Shown one piece after another: positions 27,780-35,765 of a stretch of 57,295 nucleotides of DNA. The DNA is from Woeseiaceae bacterium (lineage in GTDB: Bacteria; Pseudomonadota; Gammaproteobacteria; Steroidobacterales; Woeseiaceae). The stretch's first letter is position 1. Every line of letters begins with the position of its first letter. The notes under the pieces were generated by a model, which saw nothing but the letters and a program-made list of their open reading frames with translations, ran no database searches and was not told where the DNA came from. The position numbers and the translations under genes were made by a program. The stretch spans positions 1 through 57,295 of the forward strand of contig JANQGQ010000042.1 in NCBI GenBank assembly GCA_028277185.1, read 5' to 3'.

Positions 27780-28107
27780 ATGGCAGCGCCGACACTCTTC
27801 ATCTTCACCGGATTGCCCGGCTCGGGAAAGACAACGCTCGCCCGGCGCTTAGCCGCCGATCTGGGGGCCATTCATCTAAGAATCGACACTATCGAACAAG
27901 CCTTGAGAGACCGTTGCCACGTCCAGGTTGAGGGCGAAGGCTACCGACTCGCGTATCGTGTGGCCGCAGACAATCTGCGACTCGGTTTGAACGTCGTTGC
28001 CGATTCGTGCAATCCGATAGAACTCACCCGGCGCGAATGGGAGGGGGTTGCGGAGGCCGAGGGCGCAGAGTTTGTGAATGTCGAGACAGCTGCGCTCGCT
28101 ACTCGGC
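27780..28107 (+). pseudogene. 5' fragment of a P-loop kinase/ATPase gene
   Basis: The first about 105 codons encode the start of a small AAA/zeta-toxin-like kinase: Walker A GLPGSGKTTLARRLA at residues 11-25, then HLRIDTIEQALRD and VVADSCNPIELTRREW. After VNVET (about 28089) the sequence no longer resembles the family: the normal C-terminal half is missing and the frame runs on into Arg/Pro/Ser-rich translation up to 28346, which is out of frame with the gene remnant at 28146-28810. The gene looks truncated by a deletion. An intact relative would be about 170-180 residues and would phosphorylate a small molecule. Confidence 0.7.
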
Positions 28108-28145
28108 GAAGGCTGACATGCCGTCCACTGCGGAAACCTCGCCGT

Positions 28146-28810
28146 GACCGGTTGTCAGTGACTGCGCCACCGGCGACGGCAAGCGCTGGGGTGGTATCTC
28201 CTTCTATGGGGGCGAGGGTTCCTGGGGAGCCGGCGGAATCGTCGAAGAGGACATTGAGACCGGAGCAACCCGATACTTCAGATCTGGCCGGCTCGCCGAC
28301 TACTCAACCAGTCACATCGAGTACTTTGGCGGGCACTTGTGGATAGGTACCGCCTGGGAGGGCGAATGCGGAACCGGTATGGGTATCGGCGTGCTTTCCG
28401 GCTATTTCTCCGAGGATCGGTTGTATGCCGATTGGACCATGGGCGCGGGCACCTGCGGTTTCCTCGTCTCCGATATGCTCGTCCACGCCGATTCGCTCTG
28501 GATTGCCAATGAGCTCGGATTGAGCAGAGTGCGCTTATCGGGTTCCAGCGCCCGTTTCAGGCGGTTTGCATGGACTAACTACGTCCCAAGCGGCAATCCC
28601 GGGAACCCGATGCGGGAGGTTACTTGCGACGAACTATACGAAGAGCTCTTCCAATCACCGGAACTCGCGGCGGGACCGCCCAATGACGAAGGGCATCCTT
28701 ACGGTGTCCTGTGGAGCAGGATAAGCGAGCTTCGTCCCCACTTTGCCTGGCAGTACGTTCGAAAACTCAACGGTCTCGAACCCGCCCGCGACAAAGGGGA
28801 AGCCGAGTAG
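28146..28810 (+). pseudogene. 3' fragment of a beta-rich (propeller-like) protein gene
   Basis: From just after a TGA at 28145-28147 an unbroken frame runs to 28810 with protein-like content: GGEGSWGAGGIVEEDIETG, then HIEYFGGHLWIGTAWEGECG and LVHADSLWIANELGLSRVRL, resembling repeats of a beta-propeller. The only start codons inside it are late (TTG at 28337), which would cut a repeat in half, so I read it as the C-terminal part of a larger gene that has lost its 5' end. It abuts the kinase fragment in a different frame, consistent with one deletion joining two genes. No specific family is recognised. Confidence 0.55.
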
Positions 28811-28930
28811 ACTTGTGCGGAAGTAAAGTGTCGACGGACTGTTCGCGACCAACGTGACGCTTTCCCGGCGTATCCGGGTCTCCGACGATAGTAAGCAGAA
28901 GTTCTGTACCGTTCCGGTAAACTGAGGACT

Positions 28931-29794
28931 ATGATTCTCGTGCCACCAGCGTCTTTGTATTCGGCCCTCGAGTCCATCGTCGAAAAGCCGGCCCCGTTCT
29001 CCGCATATACGGCAAGCGAGCTCTGGACTGACGAGCACACGTCCGAGCGAATGCTTGCCTTTCACCTCGATAGCGAAATTGACGTTTCGTCGAGGCGGGC
29101 GAAGTTCATTGACGATTCCGTAAGCTGGCTGACGGAGTATTTCGAGCTGTCGGAAAGCAGTCGGATCGTCGACTTTGGCTGCGGTCCCGGCTTGTACACG
29201 AGTCGTTTCGCGCGTCTTGGCGCCGACGTGCTTGGAATCGACTTCTCCCCACGATCCATCGGGTACGCGAGAGCGCAAGCAAAACGGGAAGACTGCGACG
29301 TTACTTACATCGAAGCCAACTACCTGGAGTTCCAGCCCAAAGGTAAGTTCGATCTCATCACCATGATCATGTGTGACTATTGCGCACTGTCACCCGGGCA
29401 GCGCGGCATGCTGCTCAGGAAGTTCGAGCGGCTGCTGTCAGACGGTGGCTGCATAGTGATGGATGTGTATTCGCTCAACGCGTTCGTTGATAAACGGGAG
29501 GGGCTGAGCTTCGAGAAGGATCAGCTAAGCGGCTTCTGGTCGGCCAGCCCTTACTTCGGTTTCGTCGCACGCTTTAAGTACGACGATGAATCGGTGAGCC
29601 TCGACAAGTACACTATCGTGGAAGAGCACCGCCAGAGGACGGTGTACAACTGGCTCCAGCACTTCACGCCGGAATCGCTGGAGCGGGAAGCCCACGCCGC
29701 CGGGCTGCGAGTCGACGAAGTGTATTGCGACGTTGCCGGAAACCCTTACGATTCTGACGCAGCGGAATTCGCCGTTGTCTTGAAAAGGCTGTAA
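28931..29794 (+). CDS. Class I SAM-dependent methyltransferase
   Basis: A 287-residue methyltransferase of the Methyltransf_25/11 type. The SAM-binding motif I is IVDFGCGPGLYTSRFARLG (residues about 79-97), followed by VLGIDFSPRSI (motif II acidic residue) and FDLITMIMCDY (motif IV). About 70 residues precede the Rossmann core and a C-terminal beta-rich cap follows. The substrate is not evident. It stands alone between the gene fragments and the acyl-CoA dehydrogenase. Confidence 0.85.
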   Translation: MILVPPASLYSALESIVEKPAPFSAYTASELWTDEHTSERMLAFHLDSEIDVSSRRAKFIDDSVSWLTEYFELSESSRIVDFGCGPGLYTSRFARLGADVLGIDFSPRSIGYARAQAKREDCDVTYIEANYLEFQPKGKFDLITMIMCDYCALSPGQRGMLLRKFERLLSDGGCIVMDVYSLNAFVDKREGLSFEKDQLSGFWSASPYFGFVARFKYDDESVSLDKYTIVEEHRQRTVYNWLQHFTPESLEREAHAAGLRVDEVYCDVAGNPYDSDAAEFAVVLKRL

Positions 29795-29937
29795 CGGGCC
29801 TGACCGACTCAGGTCCTCGATACTCCGTGCTCCCGAGTGTGATGAAACCATGTCTGTTTGCACGAGCGGAGATTCACGACTGGCGGCCGGAAACAAGAGC
29901 AGCCACGAGCAGGCAGAGACGCGCGGCTTTGAAATAG

Positions 29938-29955
29938 TTTTAATCCAGATTAAAA
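29938..29955. promoter_or_regulatory. AT-rich 18-bp palindrome upstream of the acyl-CoA dehydrogenase
   Basis: TTTTAATCCAGATTAAAA is a perfect inverted repeat with 8-bp arms around CA, about 95 bp before the ATG at 30049. It stands out from the GC-rich background of the 254-bp gap (29795-30048), in which nothing else is recognised. Its form suits a dimeric repressor or activator such as a TetR- or LysR-type protein; no regulator gene is adjacent. Confidence 0.5.
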
Positions 29956-30048
29956 TTACCGGTTCGAGCGGGCAGCAGCGTCCGCCCGAACCGGCCTGCG
30001 TCTCCCGCCCGCGCTGCCGGATCGATCCAGCTCCAGTGGGAAGAAACA

Positions 30049-31839
30049 ATGAGTTACGCCACACCCGTCCGGGACATCCGCTACGCACTCAAGCACATGG
30101 CCGGTTTCGACACGCTTGCCGCGACCGGCGCGTTCGACGACCTGTCGGACGACCTGATCGACGCCATCCTCGAGGAAATGGCGCGCTACTGCGACGAAGT
30201 CGTCGCCCCGCGGAACCGGGACAGCGACCTCGACGGTGCGCGTCTCGAGAACGGCGAGGTGGTCACGACACCCGGGTTCAGGGAGGCCTACCAGGCCTAC
30301 GTCGACGGCGGCTGGAATGCGCTTGCGTTTCCGGAGTCGGCCGGCGGTCAGGGGCTGCCGTCCACGCTGGCGGTCGTGCTCATCGATGCGCTGAACGCCG
30401 CCTGCATGTCGTTCGCGATCGGTACTTCGCTCACGATCGGTGCGGCCAAAGCCGTGAAGGCCGTCGGCACGGACGAACAGAAGCGCTTGTATCTGGAAAA
30501 GCTCGTGACCGGCGCATGGACCGGTTCGATGAACCTGACCGAGCCGCAGGCGGGCTCCGATCTCTCGGCCGTCAAGACGAAAGCGGAACCGGTCGGCGAC
30601 GGCCGTTACCGGATCACCGGTCAGAAGATCTACATCACCTACGGCGATCACGACCTGACGGACAACGTCGTGCACCTCGTACTCGCGCGCCTGCCGGACG
30701 CGCCCGAGGGCACGCGCGGGATATCGATGTTTCTCGTGCCGAAGTTCCACGTCAACGACGACGGCTCACCCGGCGCGCGCAACGACGCGCACTGCATCGG
30801 CCTGGAGCACAAGCTCGGTCTGCACGGCAGTCCGACTTCGGTCATGGCGTTCGGTGAGTCGGGCGAGTGCTACGGTACGCTGCTCGGCGAGGAGAACAAG
30901 GGATTGCGCAACATGTTCATCATGATGAACTCGGCGCGGCTCGACGTCGGCACACAGGGCGTCGGCATCGCAGAGCGCGCCTTTCAGCAGGCGATGGCGT
31001 ATGCGCAGGATCGCAAACAGGGCAGGGCGCCGGGCGCGAGGACCGGGGCTCAGGTCGCGATCTACGAGCACCCGGACGTGCGGCGGATGCTGTATTCGAT
31101 GAAGGCGCTGACCGACGCGGCGCGCGGTATCTGCTACGCGAACGCGGTGGCCTACGATCTCGCACGTACCTCGCCCGACGAGGGTATCCGCGAGTCCGCC
31201 GCCGGTCTGGAGGGGCTGCTGACGCCGATCTCGAAGGCCTGGAGCACCGATCGGGCGAACGAAATCACGTCGATCGGCGTGCAGGTGCACGGCGGCATGG
31301 GTTACGTCGAGGAGACCGGCGCGGCGCAGCACATGCGCGATGCGCGCATCGCCGCCATCTACGAAGGCACCAACGGCATCCAGGCGATCGATCTGGTCGG
31401 CCGTAAGCTTACGGGCGACGGCGGCGCCGCCGCGAAGCGTCTGATCGGGGACATGCGGTCGACATCCCTGGCCGCAACGGCGTCGTCGAATGCGACGGTT
31501 GCGAAGGCCGGCGCCGCGCTCGGACGCGCGGTCGATGCGCTTTCGGCATCCACCGATTGGCTGCTCGAGACCGCGGCCGGCGACCAGGAAGCCGTGCTGG
31601 CGGGCGCAAGCCCCTACCTCAGGCAGTTCGGCAACGTGGCGGGAGGCTTCTATCTCGTCCGCGGTGCGCTGTCTGCGCTCGACGCAGGCCTCGCAGAGCG
31701 GGAGATGGACTATCGTCTGACGATCCTCGGCTTCTACGCCGACAACTACCTGAGCGAGGCCGAGGCGCTGACGTCGGCGGTCACGGCCGGGTCGGCGAGC
31801 GTCGCAAAGATCGATCCCGACGCAATCCGCGGCTTGTAG
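30049..31839 (+). CDS. Acyl-CoA dehydrogenase, DmdC/long C-terminal type
   Basis: A 596-residue flavin acyl-CoA dehydrogenase with the extended C-terminal domain typical of DmdC (3-methylmercaptopropionyl-CoA dehydrogenase) and its many paralogues. Motifs: MNLTEPQAGSDLSAVKTKA for FAD/substrate binding, QKIYITYGDHD, and the catalytic Glu in AAIYEGTNGIQAIDLVGRK around residue 440. Length matches the roughly 600-residue subfamily. GGAAG precedes the ATG. True DmdC acts in DMSP demethylation, but paralogues oxidise other acyl-CoAs, and no dmdA, dmdB or dmdD is visible here. The sulfite dehydrogenase genes follow after 14 bp. Confidence 0.87.
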   Translation: MSYATPVRDIRYALKHMAGFDTLAATGAFDDLSDDLIDAILEEMARYCDEVVAPRNRDSDLDGARLENGEVVTTPGFREAYQAYVDGGWNALAFPESAGGQGLPSTLAVVLIDALNAACMSFAIGTSLTIGAAKAVKAVGTDEQKRLYLEKLVTGAWTGSMNLTEPQAGSDLSAVKTKAEPVGDGRYRITGQKIYITYGDHDLTDNVVHLVLARLPDAPEGTRGISMFLVPKFHVNDDGSPGARNDAHCIGLEHKLGLHGSPTSVMAFGESGECYGTLLGEENKGLRNMFIMMNSARLDVGTQGVGIAERAFQQAMAYAQDRKQGRAPGARTGAQVAIYEHPDVRRMLYSMKALTDAARGICYANAVAYDLARTSPDEGIRESAAGLEGLLTPISKAWSTDRANEITSIGVQVHGGMGYVEETGAAQHMRDARIAAIYEGTNGIQAIDLVGRKLTGDGGAAAKRLIGDMRSTSLAATASSNATVAKAGAALGRAVDALSASTDWLLETAAGDQEAVLAGASPYLRQFGNVAGGFYLVRGALSALDAGLAEREMDYRLTILGFYADNYLSEAEALTSAVTAGSASVAKIDPDAIRGL

Positions 31840-31853
31840 CGGGCGGTCGCCTC

Positions 31854-33143
31854 GTGACGCAGAGATTTCCCGATCGCAAGTCCGACGCCGAGGTGTCGAG
31901 CCGCCCCGAGCGCGCAACGCGACGTAGCTTCCTGAAGGGTGCGGCGCTAACCGGGCTGAGCGCTGCCGTCGGCGCCACGGTACCCTTCGCCCGCTTCATG
32001 CCGGCCGGTCCGATTCCCGTCGCGCTGGCGGACTCCGCCGACGCGTTCACGATCGAAGGCAAGGACGGGCTCGTCGTGCTGAACGATCGGCCGATCAATG
32101 CCGAGACGCCGGCGCACTTGTTGAACGACGAAGTGACGCCCGCGTCGCGGCTGTTCGTTCGCAACAACGGCATTCCGCCGAGGCTCGAGGAGGAGGCCGT
32201 TGCGAACTGGAGCCTGACAGTCGACGGTGAGTCCTGCCTTCGTCCGCGCGCCTACACGCTGCGCGAACTCCGGACGCGCTTCGAGCAGCATACGCTGCAA
32301 CTACTGATCGAGTGCGGTGGCAACGGCCGCTCTGAATTCCATCCGCCGGCGAGAGGTAACCAGTGGACGACAGGTGCCGTCGGCTGTCCCGAGTGGACGG
32401 GCGTGCGGCTCAAGGACGTGCTCGAAGACGTCGGCCTGCGTGACGATGCCGTCTACGTCGCCTACGAAGGCGCCGACACGCACCTGTCCGGCGACCCGAA
32501 CAAGCTGCCGATCTCGCGGGGCGTGCCGGTGCGAAAGGCGCTCGAGAATGAGTCCCTGATCGTCTGGGCCATGAACGGCGAGCCACTGCCGCTCCTGCAT
32601 GGTTTCCCATTGCGGCTCGTGTGCGGCGGTTGGCCCGCCTCGGTAAGCGGCAAATGGCTCGAGCGGATACTCATTCGCGATCGCGTCCACGACGGGCCGA
32701 AGATGACGGGGCAGTCGTATCGCGTGCCCTGCGAACCGGTCGCGCCGGGCGCGGCCGTTGCCGACGAAGACATGTGCATCATCGAGTCGATGCCGGTCAA
32801 GTCGCTGATCACTTTCCCAAAGTCGGGGATACGGCATCCGGTCGACGAGCCCCTGGCCGTCAACGGGCACGCGTGGGCAGGCGATTTCGAAGTCGACAGA
32901 GTCGAGCTGTCAATCGACTTCGGCGCGACCTGGAATGAAGTTGCGCTCCGCCCGCCGGTGAACCGCCTGGCCTGGCAACACTTCGCGGCGGACATCGGTT
33001 TTCCCGAGGCCGGTTACTATGAAGTGTGGGCCCGCGCGACCGACAGCAACGGCGTAGCGCAGCCGATGGTTCTTCCCGGCTGGAACCCCCGCGGCTACCT
33101 CAACAACGCCTGTCACCGCATCGCCGTCATGGTGACGGCCTGA
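31854..33143 (+). CDS. sorA: Sulfite dehydrogenase molybdopterin subunit (SorA/SoxC-like)
   Basis: A 429-residue periplasmic molybdenum enzyme of the sulfite oxidase family. A Tat signal is visible (ATRRSFLKGAALTG, twin Arg near residue 23), supporting the GTG start at 31854. The Mo-ligand Cys lies in LLIECGGNGRSEF; the dimerisation domain forms the C-terminal third (AWAGDFEVDRVELSIDFG). It oxidises sulfite to sulfate and passes electrons to a cytochrome c. The next gene, one base after its stop, encodes a small c-type cytochrome, so the pair is a SorAB-type complex. Confidence 0.87.
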   Translation: MTQRFPDRKSDAEVSSRPERATRRSFLKGAALTGLSAAVGATVPFARFMPAGPIPVALADSADAFTIEGKDGLVVLNDRPINAETPAHLLNDEVTPASRLFVRNNGIPPRLEEEAVANWSLTVDGESCLRPRAYTLRELRTRFEQHTLQLLIECGGNGRSEFHPPARGNQWTTGAVGCPEWTGVRLKDVLEDVGLRDDAVYVAYEGADTHLSGDPNKLPISRGVPVRKALENESLIVWAMNGEPLPLLHGFPLRLVCGGWPASVSGKWLERILIRDRVHDGPKMTGQSYRVPCEPVAPGAAVADEDMCIIESMPVKSLITFPKSGIRHPVDEPLAVNGHAWAGDFEVDRVELSIDFGATWNEVALRPPVNRLAWQHFAADIGFPEAGYYEVWARATDSNGVAQPMVLPGWNPRGYLNNACHRIAVMVTA

Positions 33144-33144
33144 C

Positions 33145-33483
33145 ATGCGCTCGATTCTCGCAGCGCTTCTGCTCGTCTTGAGTTCGGCGGTCAACGCGGA
33201 GGCCGAGGTGGACCCGGCGACCGGTCTCATTGTGGCGGAAGGCTGGCAAACCGTCCGCGCGCACTGCGGCGGCTGTCACTCCCACAAGCTCGTCACGGCG
33301 CAGCGCGGCAATCGCGAGACCTGGCTCGCGATGATCCGCTGGATGCAGGAGACCCAGAATCTCTGGCAGTTCGATGCCGCGACCGAAACGACTATCCTCG
33401 ACTATCTCGCGACGCACTACTCGCCGTCACCGGTTCGGCGCCGTGCGCCGATTCCGCCAGCGCTGATGCCCGCTTCGCAATAA
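33145..33483 (+). CDS. sorB: Small c-type cytochrome subunit of sulfite dehydrogenase (SorB-like)
   Basis: A 112-residue exported monoheme cytochrome c. It begins with a Sec signal peptide (LAALLLVLSSAVNAEA) and has one heme attachment site CGGCH near residue 38; a Met that could serve as the sixth ligand lies in MIRWMQET. Its ATG is one base after the stop of the molybdopterin subunit, so the two are translated together. It accepts electrons from sulfite oxidation and hands them to the respiratory chain. Confidence 0.85.
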   Translation: MRSILAALLLVLSSAVNAEAEVDPATGLIVAEGWQTVRAHCGGCHSHKLVTAQRGNRETWLAMIRWMQETQNLWQFDAATETTILDYLATHYSPSPVRRRAPIPPALMPASQ

Positions 33484-33573
33484 GGCGCTGCGGCGCGGCC
33501 TACGGCCGCACGCTTTTTGACGCGCGCCTCCATATGGCCTGAGTTCTCTTCCACCTTTCGGAAATAGATTCTT

Positions 33574-33603
33574 TTGACCGAAACTGTCAATCGGTCCTAT
33601 CGT
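33574..33603 (+). promoter_or_regulatory. Candidate promoter and operator of the lasso-peptide genes
   Basis: TTGACC (33574-33579) and TATCGT (33598-33603) form a plausible sigma-70 promoter with an 18-bp spacer, about 60 bp before the precursor ATG. Overlapping it, GACCGA (33576-33581) and TCGGTC (33591-33596) are an inverted repeat separated by 9 bp, placed where a repressor would block polymerase. The rest of the 33484-33662 gap shows no gene. Confidence 0.4.
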
Positions 33604-33662
33604 CCAATTTCGTCACTGATCGTGGCGAGTTGACTTTTTGGCTCTGACTAACGGAGAACGTC

Positions 33663-33782
33663 ATGAACGAAGAACCCCTGATCAAACTTGGTGTGGCTTC
33701 GGAAGAGACTAAGGGCGGCGGTTATGGTGACGAGTGTGAAATCGAAGGGTTTCCGCACGTCTATCGCGTACGCGGCTGCTAA
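33663..33782 (+). CDS. Lasso peptide precursor (A protein)
   Basis: A 39-residue ribosomal peptide precursor, too short for routine gene finders. The leader (residues 1-17) contains EPLIKLGVASEETK, matching the proteobacterial lasso leader pattern P-L-I-x-L-G-x-A-S-x-x-T-x-G, with the key Thr at -2 (Thr16). The core would be Gly18-Cys39, 22 residues: it starts GGGYGDECE, so Gly1 could be joined to Glu7 or Glu9 by an isopeptide bond, and has Cys at core positions 8 and 22 that could form a disulfide. Bulky plugs (Phe13, His15, Tyr17, Arg18, Arg20) lie in the tail. GGAG sits six bases before the ATG. A lasso cyclase gene follows after a terminator hairpin. The class is very likely; ring size and disulfide are inference. 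Confidence 0.85.
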   Translation: MNEEPLIKLGVASEETKGGGYGDECEIEGFPHVYRVRGC

Positions 33783-33813
33783 GTCGAACGCTCCGGCGAT
33801 TGCATAGTCGCTC

Positions 33814-33847
33814 AAAGGCTGCACAAGATCTGCTTGTGCAGCCTTTT
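33814..33847 (+). terminator. Intercistronic terminator/attenuator between lasso A and C genes
   Basis: A perfect 14-bp stem (33814-33827 with 33833-33846; CTTGTGCAGCC in the right arm) closes on a five-base loop ATCTG and ends in TTTT. It lies 31 bp after the precursor stop and 89 bp before the cyclase start. It should end most transcripts after the precursor, giving abundant substrate and little enzyme, an arrangement expected in lasso operons. Confidence 0.8.
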
Positions 33848-33935
33848 CGCATTTATGGAGTGCTCCGGTTTTGCCCGCGATACGGGCCGTGCTATGTCGG
33901 CTGCGTAGGACGGTAAGCTTGTAGAGGCTTAGGAC

Positions 33936-35765
33936 GTGTACCAGTACTTTGCGCTCAGTTGGAACAGTCAAGACCCTTCCAGAACAGCTGAATCGCACAG
34001 GCTGGCTCGCCAACTTACTTCAGCCTCATCTCGCTGGAAAAGCGTCCTGGAGACTCCGGGTCTCGCTGTCTTCCATGCTCCCAAGGCGGGTAGCTCATAC
34101 GATGCTTACAGCCTCGAGAACAGCGCGGGTGTCATCTTAGGTCGACTCTTTCGCAAAAACGGCGACGAGTATGCAGATCCCAACGTTCCAAACCTGGATG
34201 CCGGCGAGTCTGAGCGCCTGATCCGATCGATGGGGCGCCGTCTCACGGAAGACTATTGGGGTCACTACGTTGCTTTCCTGCGAGAGCCCGATAGCCATCG
34301 TCGTTTCGTTATCAGAGACCCTACAGGTGGATTGCCCTGCTATCACACCAGGATCGCTGGTGTCGACGTGTTCGCATCCGACGTGGAAGACTGCGTGCGG
34401 CTTAGTCCCACTTCTTTCGCGGTTGACTGGGAGCACATAGCAGCCTTTTTCGTACACACGCGCCTGGTTACACGTAGCACCGGGATTCTGGGAACGACAA
34501 GGCTCCTTGCCGGTGAGTGCGTTGTAGTTGACGATAGCGGCGCACCAGGTCGCTCGTTCTACTGGCACCCTGCAGATGTATGTACAGCCGAAACGATAGA
34601 GGACGCTAAGCAGGCACGTTCAGCGCTCAGGTCGGTAGTGCGTCGCTGCGTAAATGCATGGGCCTCCCGATACGGCAGCATTGTTCACGAACTCTCGGGT
34701 GGTCTCGACTCATCCGTCGTCGCGCGGTGTCTGAGTGATACCGGTGTTCTCAAGAACTTTCTTTGCTTCCACTACTATACCGAGGCCTCGGAAGGCGACG
34801 AAAGGTCCTACGCCCGGGAAGTTGCTCGTACTATCGGCCTTGAACTGATCGAGAGTGAGGTGCGTGCAGCCGATAAACCGCTCCAGCAAATGCTGGAGCC
34901 GTCGAGAGTTGCCTCACCTGCGATGCTTGGTCTTCTGTCGACTACGGAGTTGTTGAAGAGGCGCTTAGTGAGTGAAAGGCGCGCTGGCGCCGTTTTCAGT
35001 GGCCAGGGCGGTGATCAGCTCTTTTTTGAGAGCCGGTCGAAACTCATTGCAGCTGAGTATGCGCATCGGCATGGGGTAAAACCCGAGCTGTTTAAGGTGA
35101 GTAGAGAAGTCAGCCGTTTGACGCACGAATCGATCTGGTCGATATGTCGTACCGTCATGCGTTACGGGCTACTGCGGCGGCCATTCGATCTCTACGCCTC
35201 ACTTTTCGATAGTACATCGTTGTTGACGGACGAAGCTCGCTCTTCGATAAGCTTACAATCCTATAGTCATCCATGGGTTGGGAGCACAGACCGGCTGCCG
35301 CCAAGCAAGATCGAGCACATATTCGACGTCATCGATTGCGAGCCCTTCAACGGCAGGCTGTATTCATACGCGGACCGGATTCACCCACTCATTTCACAGC
35401 CAGTCGTCGAGTGCTGCCTGAAAATCCCAACGTATGTGCTCAACCGCCACGGCCGGGCACGAGGTTTACTTCGCGAGGCCTTTTCTGCGGATCTTCCGGC
35501 AAAGGTAGTTGAACGTCGAGTCAAGGGCGGTACGACAAGCTATTTCAACAGGCTGCTCGTCGAAAATGCAGTGTACCTTCGTGAGTTGTTGCTGGATGGG
35601 GCACTGGTGCGCGAACGCATACTTGACAGACGCGCTCTGGAAAGGTGTTTGTCCGAGAGCAGGTTGATTCGCGGAGAGGACCGACGCTCAATTTTTACAA
35701 GCGTAGTAGCCGAAACGTGGTTGAGCAACTGGATGAACACGAAAGACCGGGCGGCCTGCCAGTGA
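33936..35765 (+). CDS. Lasso peptide cyclase, asparagine-synthetase-like (C protein)
   Basis: A 609-residue member of the asparagine synthase superfamily. Residues 1-200 are a glutaminase-like domain that lacks the N-terminal catalytic Cys (starts MYQYFALSW), as in lasso cyclases; the synthetase domain follows with the PP-loop ELSGGLDSSVVAR (Ser254-Ser260), FSGQGGDQLFF and the C-terminal HPLISQPVVECCLKIP and RVKGGTTSYF blocks. It adenylates the ring Glu/Asp side chain of the peptide so the N-terminal Gly can attack it. Start is GTG at 33936 with AGAGG and AGGA upstream. Length and position after the precursor identify it as the macrolactam-forming enzyme. The required B peptidase gene does not follow. 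Base composition is less GC-rich than the flanking genes, suggesting transfer. Confidence 0.87.
   Translation: MYQYFALSWNSQDPSRTAESHRLARQLTSASSRWKSVLETPGLAVFHAPKAGSSYDAYSLENSAGVILGRLFRKNGDEYADPNVPNLDAGESERLIRSMGRRLTEDYWGHYVAFLREPDSHRRFVIRDPTGGLPCYHTRIAGVDVFASDVEDCVRLSPTSFAVDWEHIAAFFVHTRLVTRSTGILGTTRLLAGECVVVDDSGAPGRSFYWHPADVCTAETIEDAKQARSALRSVVRRCVNAWASRYGSIVHELSGGLDSSVVARCLSDTGVLKNFLCFHYYTEASEGDERSYAREVARTIGLELIESEVRAADKPLQQMLEPSRVASPAMLGLLSTTELLKRRLVSERRAGAVFSGQGGDQLFFESRSKLIAAEYAHRHGVKPELFKVSREVSRLTHESIWSICRTVMRYGLLRRPFDLYASLFDSTSLLTDEARSSISLQSYSHPWVGSTDRLPPSKIEHIFDVIDCEPFNGRLYSYADRIHPLISQPVVECCLKIPTYVLNRHGRARGLLREAFSADLPAKVVERRVKGGTTSYFNRLLVENAVYLRELLLDGALVRERILDRRALERCLSESRLIRGEDRRSIFTSVVAETWLSNWMNTKDRAACQ

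Noticed and set aside
28107..28346. Continuation of the kinase frame as a 188-residue fusion protein
   Set aside because: The translated tail is low-complexity and out of frame with better protein-like sequence on the same strand, so it is run-on translation past a deletion.
33936..35765. Ordinary asparagine synthetase AsnB
   Set aside because: The N-terminal catalytic Cys is absent, and a peptide with a lasso leader lies directly upstream.
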